Source of the DNA: Eptesicus fuscus
Lineage: Eukaryota; Chordata; Mammalia; Chiroptera; Vespertilionidae
Reading direction: 5' to 3'
DNA length: 64,000 nucleotides
Assembly (NCBI RefSeq): GCF_027574615.1
Contig: NC_072482.1
Location: 9,707,501 to 9,771,500 of the forward strand
The translations under genes were made by a program, and so were the position numbers. Position 1 is the first letter of the stretch; each line of letters opens with the position of its first letter. This document shows positions 1-11,429 of this stretch, in pieces. The notes below the pieces were generated by a model that saw only the letters and a list, made by a program, of their open reading frames with translations, was not told where the DNA came from and searched no databases.

Positions 1-559
1 TGATTAGCATTTATTTTTATTCCTTTTTAAAAATTTCCCTGATTATATAGTATATTTTCTTGTCAAAAACACAGATTAGAGTATAAAATCAAAGTCCTCC
101 ATAACCTGTCCCATAGAGATAACTCAGGTTAACATATGCTGTGTATACTTCTAGATTTTTATCAATGATATGTGTTAAGAATGTTTTATTTCTTTTTTTT
201 TTTTTCCTCCACTAAGTCCAACCCCCATCCCATATTCTTTCTGGGACCTGATTTTCCTCTCCTCTAAAAATATAAAGCATCCCACCCACCTCCAGTAATA
301 TGACTCGATGAAATGAAAATCAAAGACCAGAAAAGAAGTTACAAAGGCATGTGGTGGGGAAAAGAATAGAAGAGAAGGGGGAAGAGGCACCATAGTCTTA
401 GGAGGTAATAAGAAATACCCTGAGAGAATCAATAAAGTCCTCCCAGGAAGAAGCTGAGAAGGCACTAAATAGAACAAGAAGTCACTACCAGATCAGTATC
501 TTCTGATCCTCCTCTATCCTTTGACACCCAGCAATGGGGAGCCATCTTTAAAAAATACA

Positions 560-3256
560 AATCTGGATGGTGCTGTAGCTAAACACGGTACTCGCTGCCT
601 CCCACAACCACATCAAAATTACAACTAAAATACAGAACAACCATCATTCAGAACTGCCTGAAAGCTGACTGAATGGAAGCCCTACAACTAGAAAAGTAAA
701 GAAGAAAGCACACAGAGACTGGTAGGAGGGGCAGAGGCCCAGAATGGGCTGGTCCAACATCTTACATGTGGTATTTTTTTTAGTCAGGAGGGATAACTTG
801 GCTGTGGAGACCTCCTGTGAGGAGCAAGGGGTCCCAGCCCCACACCAGAACCCTCAGCCCAGGACTCCAAAGCTGGGAAGAGAAGTCCCCATAACTTCAG
901 GCTATAAAAACCAGCGGAGATTGTGGCTGAATGACATGGAGGCTGCTGGAGCCCCAGGCAGTTCCTCTTAATGGGCCCATGCATGGACTTAGTCAGATTG
1001 ACTCCTTCTGAGCTCCAGCACTGGGTCAGAGGTTTGGGGGGGATCCAGGGACATATGGGGAGGAACTAGATTGTCTGGAATCAGAGCAGGAACTCAGGTG
1101 CAGCTTTCTCCCAGACAAAAATGCTCACAGGGATCACTGTTCCTATGCTGAGACCTCCCCTGTGGCAGAACTGACTGGAAGGTTCCATATCAGAGTCTCC
1201 ATCAACCTCACTCACACTGTTCGCTCTGCTCTGGTGGTTCCCTGAGAACCCATCTACCCAATTTGCAGCCCCACCCAAGCTGTTTGCAGCTGTTTTTCCA
1301 TATGAGTAGTTTGACCTGGATCAGGCTTTAGACTTTCCTAAAATCTCTCAAACAAGCAGCAGCTGGCACCAGTACACCCCATAACTCTCAATAAGAGGGC
1401 CCAGGCCTGGCACTAGCAGCAGCCTGCCTTGCTTCACAGGTTGGCCTTTCCTGGGCACTTCCAAGCCCAACACAAGTATCAGCCTTCTTCAGATCTCTCT
1501 GTAGCTCCTGCTGGGTGGCCCCAGACAGGGAACAGGCAGTGGCTGACTTTGAACCTCCAGGGGGGGCCCCTGAGCCAGTACACCCAATGGACAGCTTCAG
1601 ACCATGCCAGATTACAACTCTACCCATCCACGAGTGACACACTAATGGGCAGACTCAGTGAGCACCAAAACCCCCCTGAAGCAAGTCCTGCTCCACAGGG
1701 GTGTCTCCTGCACAGCAGCTCTTACACTGTAGTCACAGCTGGTCCTCACAGCCAATTGGCCTGGGGGTCAGTTCCTCCCAGTGATGCCAACAGCAATCAA
1801 AGCTCAACTACAACAAGACTATGCACACACCCCATACAGGGACACATCCAAAGTGCTCAGCTCAGGTGACTGGGGAGGCTGAGCTTACAAGACACCTACT
1901 ACACAAGGCCACTCTACCAATTCTAGGAGACAACACAACTCTACCTAATACATAAAAACAAACACAGGAAAGCAGCCAAAATGAGGAGACAAAGAAACAT
2001 GTCACAAATGAAAGAACAGAAGAAATCTCCAGAAAAAGAACTAAATGAAATGGAAGTAAGCAAACTCTGTTCAAAACAATGGTTATAAGGATGTTCAAGG
2101 ATCTTAATGAGACGTTGAAGGGACTCAGTGAGAATTTTAAGGAAATTGGTGAGAATGTCAAAGAGATGAAAAAGGAGCAGTCAGAAACAAAAGATACACT
2201 AAGTGAAATGAAAGGTAATTTACAGGGAATCAACAGTAGAATAGAGGAGGCCAAGATTCAAATCAGTGATTTGGAATATGAGGAAGCAAAAACACCCAGC
2301 CTGAAGAGAATAAAGAAAAAAAGAATCCAAAAATATGAAGATAGCATAATGAACCTCTGGGGCAACTTCAAGTGAACCAACATTCACATGGGGGTGCCAG
2401 AAAGAGAAGAGAGAGCAAGATATTGAAAACCTATTTGTAGAAATAATGACAGAAAACTTCCCCTACCTGCTGAAAGAAATAGATTTACAAGTTCAGGAAG
2501 CACATAGTCCCAAACAAGAGGAACCTCAAGAGGCCCACACCAAGACACATCATAATTAAAATGCCAAAGTTTAAAGACAAAGAGAGAATCTTAAAAGCAG
2601 TAAGAGAATAGCAGTTAGTTACTGACAAAGGAGCATCCATACTACTGTCAGCTGATTTCTCAAAAAAAACTTTGCAGGCCAGAAGGGAGTGGCAAGAAAT
2701 ATTCAGTGATGAATAGCAAGGACCTCCAACCAAGATTACTCTACTCAGAAAAGCTATCATTTAGAATTGAAGGTCAGATAAAGAGCTTCACAGACAAGAA
2801 AAAGCTAAAGGAGTTCATCACCACCAAACCAGTAGTACATGAAAAGTTGAAGGGTATTCTTTAAGATGAAGGAGGGGGAAAAAAGTTAACAAATATGAAC
2901 AATAAAATGGCAATAAATACATATCTATCAATAACTGAATCTAAAAATCAAAATAAATGAACAAGGAATCTAATGAACAAAGTAAACTGAATAAAATAGA
3001 ACCAGAGGCATGGAAACATGGAACAGACTGACAAATCTCAGAGGGAAGGTAGGAAATGAGGGCGGGAAAAGATTAACCAGAGAACTTATATGCATATATG
3101 CATTATCTATGAACACAATAGTATGGTGAAGGCCTGGGGCAGGGTGGGAACCTGATGGAGTGGGGGAAGAAGGGGAAAAAGGTGGACATCTGAAATACTC
3201 GAAACAATAAAGATTTAAATAAATAATAAATAAATAAATAAATAAATAAATAAATA
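560..3256 (+). mobile_element. HAL1-type LINE (L1 relative with ORF1 only), near full length, decayed
   Basis: The element starts with a bat L1-like 5' UTR (ctcccacaaccacatcaaaa). ORF1 begins near 1981 (MRRQRNMSQMKEQKKSPEKE), is shifted by one base before 2079, and continues as coiled coil (EMKKEQSETKDTLSEM, GINSRIEEAKIQISDLE). Later parts match the L1 ORF1p RRM and C-terminal domain (TLQARREWQEIFSD near 2670; SFTDKKKL then KEFITTKP near 2790-2830). ORF1 ends near 2862 and runs straight into a 3' UTR, a polyA signal and an (AATA)n tail. No reverse transcriptase lies between, which is the HAL1 hallmark. Frameshifts and the stop at 2373 make it inactive. Confidence 0.7.
1981..2864 (+). pseudogene. 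LINE ORF1p remnant (coiled coil, RRM and C-terminal domain), frameshifted
   Basis: This is the ORF1 nucleic-acid-chaperone gene of the HAL1. The longest open piece is 2079-2375 (98 codons), rich in heptad-like E/K/L residues. One base is missing upstream of 2079, a TGA stops it at 2373, and a further shift in GVPEREER-x-QDIEN (about 2392-2430) breaks the RNA-binding part. The order of motifs is intact, so it descends from a full ORF1 and was not truncated on insertion. Confidence 0.75.
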
Positions 3257-3438
3257 TCTCGGAGTCAACATTTACTACAGGAATATTTGATTCAACCTAG
3301 TTACCTCAAACATTCAAGGACAGTACAACTACTCACCTTGATTGTGCTGGCCCCCTTCCCACCCAGGACACTTTAAATAAATAATAATAGGGACAACAAA
3401 GGAAATAAAACCAATCATCTTTATATTTTTATGGAATA

Positions 3439-3977
3439 CTAGAGGCCCAGTGCAGGAATTCAGGGTGGATTGGGGCTGGGCCTGTCGGGAGGAGGAGATG
3501 GTGGTAGATTGGCCGGCCGCCGCCCCTGATTGGTATGGGGGGGGGGGCGATTGGGGGCAGAGCTGGCTGGGCGGAGGGGCCGTGGGCTGATTGGGGTGGT
3601 GAGGGTCCATTCGGGGCTGGGCCAGCCAGGGGGAGGGACTGCAGGATGTTGGCTGGCTAGCCCCACCCCCTATTGGGGTAGGGGGGCGATCAAGGGTGGG
3701 GCCAGCCGGGGGAGGGGCTTCAGGCTGTTCGGGGTGGTGGGGGCCCATCGGGGGCGGCAGGGCCTGCTGGGAGGAAGGGCTGCAGGAGGTTGGCAGGCCA
3801 GCCCCGCCCCTGTCGGGGTAGGGGGGGGTGATCAGGGGCGGGGCCAGTCGGGGTGAGGGGCCGCGGGAGGTTGGCCAGCCCCAGATTGGGCCGGTTCGCT
3901 GGCCGCAGTGGGCATCATAGCAACCAGTCGTTCTGGTCATTACAGCAATCTAGTCACTGGCTTTTTATATATATAGA
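3439..3977 (-). mobile_element. HeliBat-type Helitron, minus orientation
   Basis: The left border CTAGAGGCCCAGTGCA is the reverse complement of the family's 3' end (hairpin then CTAG). It sits after a host A, and the right border ends ...atatataga before a host T, fitting A/T insertion without target duplication. The interior near the right end (catagcaaccagtcgttc) resembles the HeliBat 5' segment (ggtcgctatg in the other sense). There is no Rep/helicase. The GC-rich centre leaves several overlapping proline- or glycine-rich open frames that are compositional artefacts. Confidence 0.85.
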
Positions 3978-5520
3978 TGTTTTAGAGTAATTTTCATATC
4001 ACTGGGCTATTCTAGGTTTGTTTAAAGAGTTTGAAATACTTAAAGAGATTATTATTTCAATTTGAAAGATGTAGTTGATTTCAGATTTGTGATATTAAAT
4101 TGGAAGATATAAAACATTTGATTTAAATTTGGAAATATTGTAGGAATATTTAAGAGAGGTTCACTTACTACATGTATATGTTTGATTATTAGTATTATTA
4201 AGTTGCTTATTTTTTAAGTTGCTTACTAGATGTATATCAATTAGTGTTTTTTAAGTTGCTTAAGTGCTTAGAATGCTTTTCTTGTTAGGTTTCTAAGTAT
4301 GCCCCACCAGGCAGTTGAGTTGCTTAAGAAATCAGACACATTAAATATGTAAATGAGGTTTCAAACTGAATTACCTAAATTGGAATCAGAATTAATTTTT
4401 TAGTGAAAATTCAACTCTTAAACTTAAATTAACCAAATATTAATGAAATAATAAATGAAAGCTGCTATTCTTACTTTTATGTAATAGTGACTAGATTTAA
4501 AAATAGAATTGTAAGATTTGTAGGTTGAAGTAGGTTTCTGAATGCACAACTTTAATAGATTAAATATTCATTTAAAACCCAATTAAATATAAGAAGTCCT
4601 TGTAAGAATTCCCCTTGGAACATAAAGTACTCAATGAAAGCAGGCACTTTCTCTGCTGTTTCAGCCCAGGGTCCTTGGAGCCTACACCAAGGTCTACACA
4701 TAGCAGGCAGCAAAAAGGAATACATGCATGTAGGGCTTTGAGCTGGGAATCCATTTGGAGCTATTTCTTTAACTCCAAACTGGTCTCATTCTGAAGAACA
4801 AATTAGAACAACCAGTCACACCAACACAGGTGAAAAAACCTGTGTTCCTGCATATTTGTAGATATAAGGAAATTTAAAATTTGGAACTGGGTTGCCGAGA
4901 GATACTGCAGATGACAAGAACTGTGTAAGGATGGGCCTGTAGGATTTGTTCCTTGGATGGTGACTGAAGATGGGCCATAGGAAAAAAAAGAAGCAGGGAG
5001 TTGGATGGTACACTGCAGAATCAGAAATAAAACTAAGCAGCCTTGGGGCTCCCTCGGGAAGATCTCCACATGCCACTAAAGTGAAGCAGAAACCGGCCGG
5101 CTGCATGGTGTTGGAGTCTTGGTCAGGGCAGAATGAGCATCTGCAGGCACTTTCAGAGTTGGCCATGAAATATAGCACAAATGTAACTGCAGAGCATGTG
5201 CAGGAAGTGGGGCCGAGACAGCAGAGTGGACAGTTACTTCCAGGACAAGAGCTGGGAAGGGAAGTCAGTAAAAAAAATGCAGGCAAGTCTGAGGAAGTAA
5301 TTGCCTTTTATTTATTTACACTTTAAGTTGTGAGGTTTGGCTTCCCCATATGTACAGACTGAGGAGAACCTTTTATAATGACAGCAAGTGAGTGGATGAG
5401 GGCAACACGAGGCCTCCCACAGACGAGAAAGTGCAGTTTTCAAGGAGAAATCTAAGTCAATTCTATGACCAGTACTAACATGTGAGCACATAAATGAGCC
5501 AATAAAAATGCTGAAGGACT
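3978..5520. other. KIF6 intron 3, AT-rich, no recognised element
   Basis: Single-copy-looking AT-rich sequence. Short open frames near 4803-5326 on both strands overlap each other and lack any recognisable domain. No splice-flanked conserved exon was seen. Confidence 0.5.
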
Positions 5521-5524
5521 GGTT

Positions 5525-5640
5525 CCTAGCGCCTGGCGTGTGCTGAGTGCTGTGCTATGAGCTGGAGACACAGCAGTGCCCAGTACAGGCAGGTGCCCTG
5601 TCCACATGGGCCTTCCATTCTAGTGGATGGAATTAGAATC
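5525..5640 (-). repeat. L2 (LINE-2) 3'-end fragment
   Basis: The words tgctgagtgctgtgctatgag, gacacagcagtg and cttccattctagtgg match the antisense of the ancient mammalian L2 3' end (tgccaggcactgtgctagg ... ttacattctagtgg). Confidence 0.6.
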
Positions 5641-5700
5641 TGATTGGCCAACTTAAAATATAAGGCATAGATAATTCCATGTGCTGACAGCTGCTATAAA

Positions 5701-6093
5701 TCTTACCTAATAATAGACAAACATGTAAATTGACCGTACCTCCGCTAAGCCACCAGCCAATCAGGAGTGATATGCAAATTAACCCAACAAAGATGGTGTT
5801 TAATTTGCATACTCAGCTGCCAAGTGACGGGGGCGGGATGCTTGCGTCGTCGTCATGGTGACGACGCAGGCGTTCTGCCCCACCCCCCCCCCCCCCCCCC
5901 CCCACCCCGGTCTCTCAGGGCCTCTGGCAGCGTGGGAAGGAGGGGCCGGAGTAGAAAGAGGAGGCTCCCGGGGCAGGAAGAGCGGCTCCGGGGCCTGAGC
6001 TTAAAGGGGCTGGGCTGGAGTGGAAAGGCGGTGCCGGCAGCCAGGGAAAGGAAAGTCCATTCTAGCACGAATCTTGGTGCATCGGGCTTCTAG
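5701..6093 (+). mobile_element. HeliBat-type Helitron, plus orientation, with internal poly-C
   Basis: It begins TCTTACCTAATAATAGACAA after a host A and ends with a hairpin-like tail ...gcatcgggcttCTAG before a host T. Typical HeliBat 5' words (aaacatgtaaattgacc, gatatgcaaattaa) follow the start. It is non-autonomous. A run of more than 20 cytosines lies at about 5882-5904, and the 5850-5875 words gtcgtcgtcatggtgacgac form a palindrome. Confidence 0.85.
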
Positions 6094-7800
6094 TAAGATA
6101 ATGAAGCAGGGGAAGGAGACAGGGCGTGAAGACTTCAGAGGATCATTGGGACAGGGAGGAGATCAGAGTTCAGCTTGGCATTTTGAGGGTAGGAGATAGA
6201 AGCTGAGAAAGAAGAGATAGAAAGTTGATTAGCTTGAGAATCACCATCACTGGGCCTTAGACAACAGCATGACAATCACCTCTAATTTCCCCACATGATG
6301 GCAGCCTTGATTCTGAGACCGAGGAAGCTTAAACTTCTTTTCCCCCTTCCCATCACTCTGACAGATTGGCTGGGAGGGTAAGGAGCCAGGCCCTAATGCA
6401 TCAGGGTCCTCTGGACCCAAATACTGTACTAGTATACAGTGTTTGTCATGACAGGCGACCACGTAAAAGCATGGAAACCTGTTTGCTGGTGAATCTGACG
6501 TGTGGAGAAGGAGCAGGAGCTGCCTATGAGCCAGGGTCAGCCACCAGCACGAGAGATCTAGAGGATCTCTCTAGAACATGCTTATCATTCCTCTTCTGTG
6601 GCCTGAGTTAAAGTGCGAGTAATAAGAGGCCACTTCGTGTGCCTTTCAAAAGGAATAAACGCGCTGTCCCTGTGTGACTCACTTTCGGCTTGGGAAGCCA
6701 GACAAGCAGAGCAATTTCTTGTACCAGCTCTGTTTTCAAAAGAGTGGTCAGAAGATGAGTTCAAGCACTGACTCATCCAACGAGAGGTACATGGTTAGGA
6801 TTAAACTCGTTAGAACTGTGTCCTGGAACCCAAGGAGCCCTCGGCAGTCTCTCCCTAGGGACAGGAAACGCAGAACCCGTACATGTCAAAGTCCCTGACC
6901 TCGGTCGGTCAGCCTTGCTTGAATACTTCCTGTGATGAGAAGCTCATTTTCTCAGGACACAGCTGTTTCGTTTTCGGTCAAGTTTAATTGCTGCACAGGC
7001 GTTTTGTACCCAGAACTCCAGGGCCCCTCATGGTCACGCTCCCTGATTGCTTCTGTTCTGCCTCGTCAAGCCCTCCAAATTACATTAATTATCTATAATC
7101 CCTCAAATAAGAAGTGCAAATGCAACTCAAACCCTCCTCCATTGTAATTTTAAGAAATATTTAATATTAATTTCAATGCCGTCATACAATTCTGTGAAAA
7201 CATATTTAAGTCCATTTTGAGTACTGAAAAATGGCACCTACTTAAAATGAAATTTATCTAGAAAGATATATAAAATTATAAGAATCATTGAAGCATTTAT
7301 TCCTAAGATTAAATATTGAGCAACTTTGACTAAACCATAAAATCCTTATTTTAGTTAATGACTAGAAAGTGACTTGAATAAATTTATTCTTAAAAATAAT
7401 TTATTTTTACTCAACACCTATATATTTAATTCATAAAATAAAGGATGAAATACATTTTCCTAGAGTGTTGGCTTAGATGTTATGAGAAGTTGCAAAAACA
7501 GATCCAAGGGGGGGAAAATAAATGAGAAAATCTAATAAAACAAACGAAGTTAAACATTTCAAAGGTCACTTTTTAATTACTTTGCAAAGCACCCGTTATG
7601 TAAACAAAGCTCTACTCCAAAGTCATGCACCCCCTTCCCCACAAGTGCCCCATCTCTCCTCTCAGGTGGTGAATCATTTCCTTTGCTTTACTACCCCCTA
7701 CTCTGGTTCTTAGAGGAGACAGCAAAAGTTATACCCGGTCCCTTCTCTCTGCACCCTGATGTTAAGTATGCGGGAGCAAGTGCACATAGGACTTCTCCAG
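6094..7800. other. KIF6 intron 3, no recognised element
   Basis: Mostly unique-looking sequence. The segment around 7620-7700 (caggtggtgaatcatttcct) recurs in altered form at 8189-8217 on the other side of the minisatellite, so it belongs to a local duplication. Confidence 0.5.
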
Positions 7801-7804
7801 GACC

Positions 7805-8150
7805 AGAGGCCCCACAGCGGGGACACCCACCTGCCTACCCAGAGGCCTCCCCCAGTGGAGACACCCACCTACGCAGAGGTCCCCCCAGTGGAGACACCCA
7901 CCTACCTACGCAGAGGCCCCACAGCGGGGACACCCACCTACCTACACAGAGGCCCCCCCAGTGGAGACACCCACCTACGCAGAGGCCCCACAGTGGGGAC
8001 ACCCACCTACCTACACAGAGGCCCCACAGCGGGGACACCCACCTACCTACACAGAGGCCCCACAGCGGGGACACCCACCTACCTACACAGAGGCCCCCCC
8101 AGTGGAGACACCCACCTACGCAGAGGCCCCACAGCGGGGACACCCACCTG
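7805..8150. repeat. Minisatellite, about 10 units of 33-37 bp
   Basis: Units read aggccccacagcggggacac followed by ccacctacctacacag (36 bp). They alternate with a shorter variant carrying cccccagtggagacaccc (33 bp). Because many units are multiples of three, three + frames and one - frame stay open for up to 178 codons. These are repeat artefacts with no start context or domain. Confidence 0.93.
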
Positions 8151-8215
8151 CACAATCCATGCAAGCGCCCCATCACCCCCTCCCTCCTCTCAGGTGGTAA
8201 ATCACTTCCTTTGCT

Positions 8216-8309
8216 TTAACCTTTTGCACTCGGATGTCGAGTGTGACTCCACACAGTTAGCATTAGAATAAAGGAATCGAGAAAAAAGCAAGCGAGTGCA
8301 AAGGGTTAA
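8216..8309. mobile_element. Non-autonomous piggyBac-like element (TTAA target)
   Basis: TTAA-ccttttgcactcg at the left and cgagtgcaaaggg-TTAA at the right form near-perfect terminal inverted repeats duplicating TTAA. The interior (gatgtcgagtgtgactccac) matches a second copy at 13019-13109. Only about 90 bp remain, so it is a mini-element with no transposase. Confidence 0.9.
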
Positions 8310-8567
8310 AATATTTTCCACGTCTCACCAGGTCCATTCTCAGTTTATTTTATTTTGCAAATGTTACTGCTCATTCATAGTCAGCTACTTAAAAAGCTTT
8401 AATTATAATAATAAACTCATATTTTTCTGCAGCTTGACTGATCTCTGTTGCGCATGTTCTTAGGCTTCGTACCTCAAACAAGATGTGGAGGCACAGCTCC
8501 AGGAATAGAACAGGCGTGTTGAGAGGTGTGCGGGCACCTTCCGTGTCATAGCAGGAGCCTGTAGTCC

Positions 8568-9085
8568 TGGCTGGAAGCTGGGCCTGGTCGGAGGGGCGGG
8601 TGCTGATTCTGGGCTGGAAGCTGGGCCAGGTCAGAGGGGCAGGTGCTGGTCCCAGGCTGGAGGCTGGGCCAGGTCAGAGGGGCAGGTGCTGGTCCCAGGC
8701 TGGAGGCTGGGCCAGGTTGGAGGGGCAGGTGCTGGTCCCAGGCTGGAGGCTGGGCCAGGTTGGAGGGGCAGGTGCTGGTCCCAGGCTGGAGGCTGGGCCA
8801 GGTCGGAGGGGCAGGTGCTGGTCCCAGGCTGGAGGCTGGGCCAGGTTGGAGGGGCGGGTGCTGGTCCCAGGCTGGAGGCTGGGCCAGGTCGGAGGGGCAG
8901 GTGCTGATCCCAGGCTGGAGGCTGGGCCAGGTCGGAGGGGCAGGTGCTGATTCTGGGCTGGAAGCTGGGCCAGGTCAGAGGGGCAGGTGCTGGTCCCAGG
9001 CTGGAGGCTGGGCCAGGTCGGAGGGGCAGGTGCTGATTCTGGGCTGGAGGCTGGGCCAGAGCAGAGGCCCAGGTGCTGGCTGGGC
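8568..9085. repeat. Minisatellite, about 12 units of 43 bp
   Basis: The unit is gggccaggtcagaggggcag then gtgctggtcccaggctggaggct, with small variations (gtcgg, gttgg, ttctgg). Since 43 is not a multiple of three, all three + frames read the same peptide in shifted order, giving nested WRLGQ/GPRLEAGPG frames with no biological meaning. G-rich on the + strand. Confidence 0.94.
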
Positions 9086-9412
9086 CTGACCTCCGTCACA
9101 CTCAAGCTGTGGAAACGTGGCCAGTGATGGCAAACTACATGTCGTTGGCTCCTCTTCCCTTACAGCTGCCTTTCTAAGTAGCCCAGCAGAAGTGAGGGAG
9201 AAGCAGAGAGCCCACTCTCCTGGGAGTTGCTTGGGAAGGGTCCTTTAGTGGAAAAGGCTCCCGGGGCTTCAGCTCAGACAGGTGAGAAAGTCGTTCTCCG
9301 CTCCCCCGCCCCACGCTGCCCCACGCCGCCATGCTGACTTTCTGAGAAGTGCATGGGGCTCTGTCTCACTCTGTGGGAAAGCGTGTTGCTGCTCCCCACT
9401 TCTTGGTACCAT

Positions 9413-9787
9413 TGTCTGTGTTGGTCAGCCTAGGCTGCCATTACAAAACGCCATAGCCTGGGTGGCTTACACTACAGAAATGTATTTCCTGTGGTTCTGG
9501 AGGCTGGAAAGTCCAAGACCAAGGCCTGCAGGGTTCTGTTTCTGGCGAGAACTCTTTCAGGGTTGCTGATGGCTGCCTTCTCCCTGTGTCCTCACAAGGC
9601 TGAGAGAGAGATCTTTTCTCCCCTTTTTTACAAGACCATGGCACTATTGGATTAGAACCCCATCTTATGATCTCATTTACCCCTAATTACCTCCTAATGG
9701 CCCAACCTCCAAGCATAGTCATATTGGGGGGATGAGGGCTTCAACATACGAACTTGGGAGGAGATACAATTCAGACGATAGCAAGTA
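9413..9787 (-). repeat. MLT1-like (MaLR/ERVL) solo LTR
   Basis: Words ccatagcctgggtggctta, ttctggaggctggaaagtcc, ccttctccctgtgtcctcac and gatctcatttacccctaatt are the antisense of the MLT1/MST-type LTR consensus, ending gggcttcaacatacgaact. No internal retroviral sequence adjoins it, so it is an old solo LTR fragment. Confidence 0.75.
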
Positions 9788-10324
9788 GAAAAGAAATTGA
9801 TTGAACAGTAAAGAAGCAGCTTATAAAGTCTCCAAGACGTTTAGAGTACCAGACTCAGAAAATGCACAGGATCAAAGAGAAGTCAGACAGCCAGCACCAT
9901 GCCCCAGTGTCCCCCAGCATGCCCCAGGTGCCCAGAACCATTCTGATGCGGGTCCCATTGCCACTACTGTATGCCACTGCTGACGCTGTCAGCTTCTGCT
10001 GCCTCGAAAGCCAGATGCTGGTGCCATGGGCATTGCCACTACCACTGGCTTAGGTCCTCGCTTCCCCTGTCTCTGTCAGTCCTAATTCAACATCCCAGGT
10101 CACAAACCAGCTCCCCAGCTGCAAAGGATGCTGGGAAAGCAAAACTGGGGCTTTTTCTTAGGTTCTTGAATGCAAGGCAGGCCCTACTTACTACCAAGAT
10201 TAATATGATACAGAGGCCTCTAACATAGGGAAAAGGTTCAAACTGCTAGACAGACACCCCTCCAAATGACAAATACACCTACAATGATTACTTCTATTAT
10301 AGCTGGTAAGTTTATATATGTATA

Positions 10325-10798
10325 CTAGAGGCCCGGTGCACGAAATTCGTGCACGGAGGGGGGTTGTCCCTCAGCCCAGCCTGTACCCTCTCCAATCTGG
10401 GACATCCCTCTCACAATCCAGGACTGCTGGCTCCCAACTGCTTGCCTGCCTGCCTTCCTGATTGCCCCTAAACGCTTCTGCCTGCCAGCCTGATCACCCC
10501 CTAACCACTCTGCTGCCAGCCTGTTTGCCCCCAACTTCCCTCCTCTGCCGGCCTGGTCACCCCTAACTGCCCTCTCCTGCAGGGTTGATCACCTCCAACT
10601 GTCCTCCCTTGCAGGCCTGGTCCTTCTCAACTGCCCTCCCTTGCAGGCCAGGTGCCTCCCAACTGCCCTCTCCTGCTGGCCATCTTGTGGTGGCCATCTT
10701 GTGTCCACATGGGGTCAGGATCTTTGACCACATGGGGGCAGCTATATTGTGTGTTGCAGTGATGATCAATCTGCATATTACTCTTTTATTAGATAGGA
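10325..10798 (-). mobile_element. HeliBat-type Helitron A, minus orientation, with 32-bp-type repeats
   Basis: It starts CTAGAGGCCCGGTGCACGAA with its hairpin (gcacgaaattcgtgc) and ends ...ttattagatagga, the reverse complement of the 5' end TCCTATCTAATAA. The core holds degenerate units (aactgccctctcctgcagg) that are the reverse complement of those in the Helitron at 48290-48711, so the two belong to the same subfamily. Confidence 0.92.
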
Positions 10799-11417
10799 TA
10801 GAGGCCTGGTACAGGGGTGGGGGCCAGCTGGTTTGCCCTGAAGGGTGTCCCTGATCAGGGTGGGGTTCCCTTGGGGCGTGGTGCAGCCTGAGCAAGGGGC
10901 CTGTGGTGGTTTGCAGGCCGGTCATGCACCCTGGCAACGCAAGCAGAGGCCCTGGTATCTGGAATTTATTTTCCTTCTACAATTGAAACTTTGTAGCCTG
11001 GAGCAGAGCCAAGCCTGGGGCTCCCTCTGAGGCCGGCCGGCAGCCATTTGTGTTGGGGTTATAATTGAAACTTTGTTGCCTTAAGCGGGTGGGCCTGGCC
11101 AGGGTGTGTGGAAAGCTTTGCTTCCCCTGTTGCCGCTGGCAACCCTGGCCTGCTCTCTCAAGCTCCATTCTGCCGCCATTTGTTTGAATTTGTTTACCTT
11201 CTATAATTGAAACTTTGTAGCTTGAGTGGAGGCTTAGGCCTGCAACGGCTGGCAGAAAGCTTGGCTTCCTCTGTTACCTAGGAAACCTTGCTCTCTGTGG
11301 CTGTAGCCATCTTGGTTTGGGTTAATTTGCATACTCACTCTGATTGGATAGTGGGTGTGGCTTGTGGGTGTGTCGGAGGTATGGTCAATTTGCATATTTG
11401 TCTATTATAAAATAGGA
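10799..11417 (-). mobile_element. HeliBat-type Helitron B, minus orientation, abutting Helitron A
   Basis: It begins tagaggcctggtacagggg directly at the 5' end of Helitron A and ends ...attataaaatagga before T, the reverse of the 5' end TCCTATTTTATAATAGACAA. Three internal copies of an ataattgaaactttgt word (near 10978, 11060 and 11202) mark a different subfamily. The first base of CTAG at the junction is changed. Confidence 0.85.
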
Positions 11418-11429
11418 TATTATTTAAAA

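Noticed and set aside
3329..3940. 203-codon proline-rich minus frame
   Set aside because: It lies inside a GC-rich Helitron interior and overlaps a + frame of similar quality.
7683..8271. Long + and - open frames of 113-178 codons that look like a proline/threonine repeat protein
   Set aside because: They coincide exactly with a minisatellite whose units are mostly multiples of three; several frames on both strands are open at once and nothing conserved lies outside the repeat.
7805..9085. Regular repeats with variable segments resembling a CRISPR array
   Set aside because: Units are contiguous with no spacers, the host is a mammal, and variation is by point change only.
8600..9105. Repeat proteins of 73-148 residues in overlapping frames
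   Set aside because: A 43-bp minisatellite reads the same peptide in rotating frames; there is no start context or domain.
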